Source: an uncultured Peptococcaceae bacterium
GTDB taxonomy: Bacteria > Bacillota > Peptococcia > Peptococcales > Peptococcaceae
Assembly: GCA_938044045.1 (NCBI GenBank)
Contig: CALIQN010000113.1
Coordinates: 1-8,955, forward strand
Length of the DNA stretch: 8,955 bases
Direction of reading: 5' to 3'
Both the position numbers and the translations under genes were made by a program. The notes under the pieces were generated by a model. It made no database searches. It saw only the letters and a program-made list of their open reading frames with translations, and was not told the DNA's origin. Below, in pieces: positions 6,187 to 8,955 of the stretch. The first letter of the stretch is position 1, and each line of letters starts with the position of its first letter.

Positions 6187-6215
6187 TTGAAATCTTTAAA
6201 AGGTAATGTTATACT
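6187..6215 (+). promoter_or_regulatory. S10 operon promoter, extended -10
   Basis: TTGAAA (6187-6192), a 17-bp spacer and TATACT (6210-6215) are preceded by TG at 6207-6208, giving an extended -10 (TGTTATACT). An A-rich stretch from about 6140 to 6185 could be an UP element. Transcription should start near 6222, about 120 bases before rpsJ. A strong promoter fits a ribosomal protein operon. Confidence 0.8.
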
Positions 6216-6221
6216 ACTATG

Positions 6222-6344
6222 GTATGCGTTAGCGATGAAGTGGGAGGTTGCTAGGATGATATGGACACGCCCGAGTCCGTTTCCCAGGTAGTTCCCATGG
6301 AGCGAGTCCGAAAATCGGACGAATTAAAAGGAGGTAAAGCACAT
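6222..6344 (+). ncRNA. S10 operon leader RNA, probable ribosomal protein control region
   Basis: The stretch between the predicted transcription start and rpsJ is richer in G and C than its surroundings and structured. It has a 6-bp hairpin GTCCGA-AAA-TCGGAC (6306-6320) just before the ribosome binding site. CGAGTCCG occurs twice (6272-6279 and 6303-6310), as does TTCCCA (6281-6286 and 6292-6297). The first GTCCG could compete for the same CGGAC, and GGAC at 6263-6266 could pair with the first GTCC. In other bacteria such leaders bind a ribosomal protein, L4 in the E. coli S10 operon, to shut off the operon. No control ligand can be assigned here. Confidence 0.6.
6256..6291 (+). CDS. Possible leader peptide (uORF) in the S10 leader
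   Basis: ATG at 6256 opens an 11-codon frame, [11 protein letters not shown], ending in TAG (6289-6291). GGGAGG at 6242-6247 sits eight bases upstream, an ideal spacing. The same frame extends back to an ATG at 6235 ([18 protein letters not shown]), which lacks a ribosome binding site. The peptide is rich in Pro and Arg and ends 54 bases before rpsJ. It could be translated to sense ribosome state, or the match could be a by-product of a structured RNA. Confidence 0.35.
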   Translation: MIWTRPSPFPR

Positions 6345-6653
6345 ATGGCAAAAAATAAGATCAGAATTCGCTTAAAAGCATTTGATCACAAATTGCTCGA
6401 TCAAAGCGCACAAAAAATTGTTGAAACAGCAAAGAAAACTGGTGCAAAGGTGTCTGGTCCAGTACCACTACCAACTGAAAAGAACATTTTCACTGTACTA
6501 CGTTCTCCTCATGTCAACAAAGACAGCCGCGAGCAATTTGAAATGAGAACCCACAAACGTTTAGTGGATATTATGGAACACAACAACAAGACCATCGAAG
6601 CACTCATGCGTCTTGACTTGCCAAGTGGCGTAGAAATCGAAATTAAATTATAA
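6345..6653 (+). CDS. rpsJ: 30S ribosomal protein S10
   Basis: This 102-residue protein has the standard S10 length. It opens with [20 protein letters not shown] and contains the conserved [20 protein letters not shown] and [15 protein letters not shown] blocks, the second being part of the long loop that reaches into the 30S head. S10 is a 30S head protein and, with NusB, takes part in transcription antitermination. The ATG at 6345 is preceded by AAAAGGAGGT ending at 6335, nine bases before it. The frame is open upstream to 6261, but that extension (28 residues, MDTPESVSQ...) has no S10 homology that I recognise and no well-placed ribosome binding site. It is the first gene of the operon, and rplC follows after 20 bases. 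Confidence 0.97.
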   Translation: MAKNKIRIRLKAFDHKLLDQSAQKIVETAKKTGAKVSGPVPLPTEKNIFTVLRSPHVNKDSREQFEMRTHKRLVDIMEHNNKTIEALMRLDLPSGVEIEIKL

Positions 6654-6656
6654 GTT

Positions 6657-6663
6657 AGGAGGT
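6657..6663 (+). promoter_or_regulatory. Ribosome binding site that decides the rplC start
   Basis: AGGAGGT lies ten bases before ATG 6674. An in-frame GTG at 6662 overlaps this site and so cannot be the start. Confidence 0.85.
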
Positions 6664-6673
6664 GGCAGTTCAG

Positions 6674-7300
6674 ATGAAGGCCATTTTAGGTAAAAAAATT
6701 GGTATGACACAAATCTTTACACCTGAAGGCGTATTGATTCCAGTGACAGCAATTGAAGCTGGTCCTTGTGTGATTACCCAAGTAAAAACTCAAGATACTG
6801 ATGGTTACGAAGCGATTCAAGTCGGCTTCGGCGGTATCAAAGCTAAGCATGTCAATAAGCCTGCACAAGGTCATTTTGCTAAAGCTGGTGTAGAAGCGAA
6901 AAAATACTTACGTGAATTCCGTGTAGAAGATGCATCTAGCTACACTGTTGGCACCGAGCTAAAGGCAGATACCTTTGCTGAAGGAGATAAGATTGATGTT
7001 ACCGGCAAGAGCAAAGGTAAAGGTTTTGCAGGTACAATCAAACGTTATGGCAAGCATCGTGGTCCTATGAGTCACGGTTCTAAGCATAAGAGAAAAACAG
7101 GTTCTATCGGCGCTGCTGGTCCTCACCATGTCTTTAAAGGTCATTTAATGCCAGGACGTGCAGGGGGCTTAAGAGTCACTGTTCAAAACCTTGAAGTTGC
7201 TAAAATTGATGTAGAAAACAATCTAATTTTAGTAAAAGGTTCTGTACCAGGCGCTAAAAACAGCTTAGTAGTTGTACGTCAAAGCGTTAAAGTGCACTAG
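6674..7300 (+). CDS. rplC: 50S ribosomal protein L3
   Basis: This 208-residue protein is normal for bacterial L3. It begins [19 protein letters not shown], with the beta-barrel domain split by the long central extension. [20 protein letters not shown] and [12 protein letters not shown] mark the L3 signature region, and HLMPGRAGG is the conserved tip that approaches the peptidyl transferase centre. L3 is one of the initiators of 50S assembly, binding 23S rRNA near the 3' end. ATG 6674 is chosen over GTG 6662 because the ribosome binding site covers the latter. rplD follows after 21 bases. Confidence 0.97.
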   Translation: MKAILGKKIGMTQIFTPEGVLIPVTAIEAGPCVITQVKTQDTDGYEAIQVGFGGIKAKHVNKPAQGHFAKAGVEAKKYLREFRVEDASSYTVGTELKADTFAEGDKIDVTGKSKGKGFAGTIKRYGKHRGPMSHGSKHKRKTGSIGAAGPHHVFKGHLMPGRAGGLRVTVQNLEVAKIDVENNLILVKGSVPGAKNSLVVVRQSVKVH

Positions 7301-7321
7301 AAAAAGAAAGGAGGATGAGAG

Positions 7322-7945
7322 ATGCCTAACGTTAAATTATATAATCAAGCAGGCGATTCAGTAGGAGAGCTTGCACTTAATGAACAAGTTTTTGGAATTG
7401 AACCAAATGAAAGTGTTGTCCATGAAGCTGTTGTTCAATATTTAGCTAGCTTGCGTCGTGGTACTTCTTCTACCAAATCACGTGGTGAAGTTAGAGGGGG
7501 AGGACGCAAACCTTGGCGTCAAAAAGGGACAGGTCGTGCTCGTGTGGGTACTATCCGTTCTCCACTATGGCGTGGCGGGGCGATAATCTTTGGACCAAAG
7601 CCAAGAGATTATTCCTATAAGCTCCCTAAGAAAAAAGTAGCTTTAGCAATGCGTTCTGTACTTTCTGACAAAGTTAAAAATGAAGAATTTGTTGCTGTTG
7701 ATAGCTTCAATTTTGAAGCACCTAAGACAAAGAAAATGGTCGAATGCTTAAAAGCACTTGGTGCGACAGGCAAGACAATTCTTGTTATCTCAGAATGGGA
7801 TGAAAATGTAATCAACAGTGCTAGAAATATTAAGGGTGTTCAACCTATAGTAGTAGACAATCTAAAGGCATACGACGTCCTAAATAATACCAAAATGGTT
7901 ATTACCAAGGCAGCTATTGAAAAGCTTGAGGAGGTGCTCGTATGA
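7322..7945 (+). CDS. rplD: 50S ribosomal protein L4
   Basis: This 207-residue protein has the bacterial L4 layout: a globular domain and an extended loop (about 45-100), including [18 protein letters not shown], which lines the exit tunnel near the macrolide site. The [11 protein letters not shown] stretch (63-73), where macrolide-resistance changes are known in other species, looks wild type. L4 is an early 50S assembly protein. In E. coli it also represses its own operon through the S10 leader, so it is the first candidate ligand for the leader seen here. The start is supported by AAAGGAGG (7307-7314), seven bases upstream. The end overlaps rplW by four bases (ATGA), indicating translational coupling. 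Confidence 0.97.
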   Translation: MPNVKLYNQAGDSVGELALNEQVFGIEPNESVVHEAVVQYLASLRRGTSSTKSRGEVRGGGRKPWRQKGTGRARVGTIRSPLWRGGAIIFGPKPRDYSYKLPKKKVALAMRSVLSDKVKNEEFVAVDSFNFEAPKTKKMVECLKALGATGKTILVISEWDENVINSARNIKGVQPIVVDNLKAYDVLNNTKMVITKAAIEKLEEVLV

Positions 7946-8229
7946 AATTAGCACATGAACTCATCATTAAGCCAATTATTACTGAACATTCAGTAGACTT
8001 GATGTCACAAAATAAATACACCTTTAAAGTAGACAAAGGTGCAAACAAAATCGAAATCAAAAAAGCAGTCGAAGAAATATTCAAGGTTCGTGTTGTTGGT
8101 GTTGCTACCATGCGTGTCAAAGGTAAGAAAAAACGTATGGGTCGTTATCAAGGGATGACTTCTGAATGGAAGAAAGCCATCGTGACATTAGCCGAAGGCG
8201 AAACTATTGAAGTTTTCGAAGGCATGTAG
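7942..8229 (+). CDS. rplW: 50S ribosomal protein L23
   Basis: This 95-residue protein starts [17 protein letters not shown], the usual L23 opening with the surface Glu that in other bacteria contacts trigger factor. A basic loop follows ([13 protein letters not shown], about 56-68), then [19 protein letters not shown], typical of the C-terminal strand. L23 sits at the tunnel exit and is the docking point for trigger factor and signal recognition particle. Its ribosome binding site (GAGGAGGTG, 7929-7937) is inside the end of rplD, and the start overlaps the rplD stop (ATGA). rplB follows after 17 bases. Confidence 0.97.
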   Translation: MKLAHELIIKPIITEHSVDLMSQNKYTFKVDKGANKIEIKKAVEEIFKVRVVGVATMRVKGKKKRMGRYQGMTSEWKKAIVTLAEGETIEVFEGM

Positions 8230-8246
8230 GATAGGGAGGATAAACC

Positions 8247-8955
8247 ATGGCAATTAAAAGTTTTAAGCCAACTTCTCCTGGGGTGCGTCATAAAACAGTC
8301 TCTAGTTTTGAGGAAATTACAACAAGTACACCGGAGAAATCGCTTTTAGCACCTCTTCATAAGAAAGCTGGTCGCAACAGCTATGGACGTATTACAGTTC
8401 GTCATCATGGTGGTGGACACAAGAAAAAATATCGTATCATTGACTTTAAGCGTAACAAAGACAATGTACCAGCAAAGGTAGCGACAATTGAGTATGATCC
8501 AAATCGTACTTGCCGTATCGCACTTTTACATTATCTTGATGGGGAAAAGCGTTATATCATCGCTCCTGCAGGACTTAAAGTAGGGGACATGATTTATTCA
8601 GGACCAGAAAGTGATATCAAAGTAGGTAATGCACTTCCTTTGGCAAATATCCCTAATGGTACCTTTATTCACAACATTGAGCTTCATCCTGAAAAAGGTG
8701 GACAACTTTGCCGTAGTGCAGGTACCTCTGCTCAGCTTATGGCTAAAGAAGGTAAATATGCTACCTTGCGTCTTCCAAGTGGGGAAATGCGTAAAGTGCT
8801 CCTTACTTGCCGCGCAACCATCGGTATTGTAGGCAACTCAGAACATGCCAACATCACAATTGGTAAAGCAGGTCGTTCACGTTGGATGGGTATCCGTCCT
8901 ACCGTTCGTGGTTCTGTAATGAACCCTAACGATCACCCACACGGTGGTGGTGAAG
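8247..8955 (+). CDS. rplB: 50S ribosomal protein L2 (3' end outside window)
   Basis: The first 236 residues of L2, usually about 275 residues, are visible; the frame is open to the end of the window. It starts [20 protein letters not shown], with the RNA-binding OB-type domain containing [20 protein letters not shown] and [16 protein letters not shown]. The SH3-like domain follows ([26 protein letters not shown]). The last bases encode DHPHGGGE, the conserved loop with the histidine important for peptidyl transfer and subunit joining. AGGGAGGA (8233-8240) precedes the ATG by six bases. The gene is the fifth of the operon; rpsS and others normally follow outside the window. Confidence 0.97.
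   Translation, partial: MAIKSFKPTSPGVRHKTVSSFEEITTSTPEKSLLAPLHKKAGRNSYGRITVRHHGGGHKKKYRIIDFKRNKDNVPAKVATIEYDPNRTCRIALLHYLDGEKRYIIAPAGLKVGDMIYSGPESDIKVGNALPLANIPNGTFIHNIELHPEKGGQLCRSAGTSAQLMAKEGKYATLRLPSGEMRKVLLTCRATIGIVGNSEHANITIGKAGRSRWMGIRPTVRGSVMNPNDHPHGGGE

Noticed and set aside
6261..6344. N-terminal extension of S10 by 28 residues
   Set aside because: The frame is open, but the region is the leader RNA, the ATG at 6261 has poor spacing to its nearest ribosome binding site, and S10 is of normal length from 6345 with a strong site of its own.
6662..6673. GTG start for rplC at 6662
   Set aside because: The GTG lies inside the AGGAGGT ribosome binding site that serves ATG 6674, where the family's conserved N-terminus begins.
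8629..8832. + strand 67-residue frame inside rplB
   Set aside because: It is an out-of-frame shadow of the L2 coding sequence, which is clear in the other frame.
1..8955. Mobile element, CRISPR array, tRNA or rRNA
   Set aside because: No transposase or integrase, no regularly spaced repeats and no tRNA-like cloverleaf were seen. The decayed region has no visible target-site duplication.

Overview
The window is AT-rich bacterial DNA. Its right third (about 6185 to the end) is the start of the S10 ribosomal protein operon in canonical order: rpsJ, rplC, rplD, rplW and a truncated rplB, all on the + strand. Strong AGGAGG-type ribosome binding sites, sigma-A-type promoters, U-rich hairpin terminators, an MprF-type protein and the ribosomal protein sequences point to a low-GC Gram-positive (Bacillota). 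The L3/L4/S10 sequences look more clostridial or Peptococcaceae-like than bacillar. That placement is from memory of family sequences and was not tested by a search.

Left part (1-2612): the 3' end of an mprF-like lysyl-phosphatidylglycerol synthase gene, a weak-looking terminator, a MATE-family efflux pump and a small one-domain cupin, closed by a terminator. MprF-type lipid aminoacylation and MATE efflux both affect tolerance of cationic or toxic compounds, but a functional link here is only inference from adjacency.

Middle (2656-4504): a self-contained transcription unit with its own promoter and terminator. It encodes a secreted FAD-dependent oxidoreductase of the FAD_oxidored type, with a degenerate nucleotide-binding glycine motif and an extra N-terminal region.

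Decayed region (4505-5868): an unassigned open frame, an AT-rich inverted repeat, a perfect-consensus promoter (TTGACA-17-TATAAT), and a secreted putative amidase gene broken by an in-frame TAA just before its catalytic DCTNFVSQ motif and truncated soon after it. A long hairpin ends this unit and also ends a 51-residue membrane protein gene that converges on it from the - strand.

The small membrane protein gene and the S10 operon are divergent. The region between them holds a 16-bp perfect palindrome over the putative small-gene promoter, an A-rich stretch upstream of the S10 promoter, and a 120-nt S10 leader. The leader contains repeated elements, a hairpin and a short upstream reading frame with its own ribosome binding site. 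No str-operon genes (rpsL, rpsG, fusA, tuf) precede rpsJ here. No transposase, CRISPR array, tRNA or rRNA was seen. I do not see a clear new multi-gene system; the regulatory leader of S10 and the small membrane protein locus are the most interesting parts.
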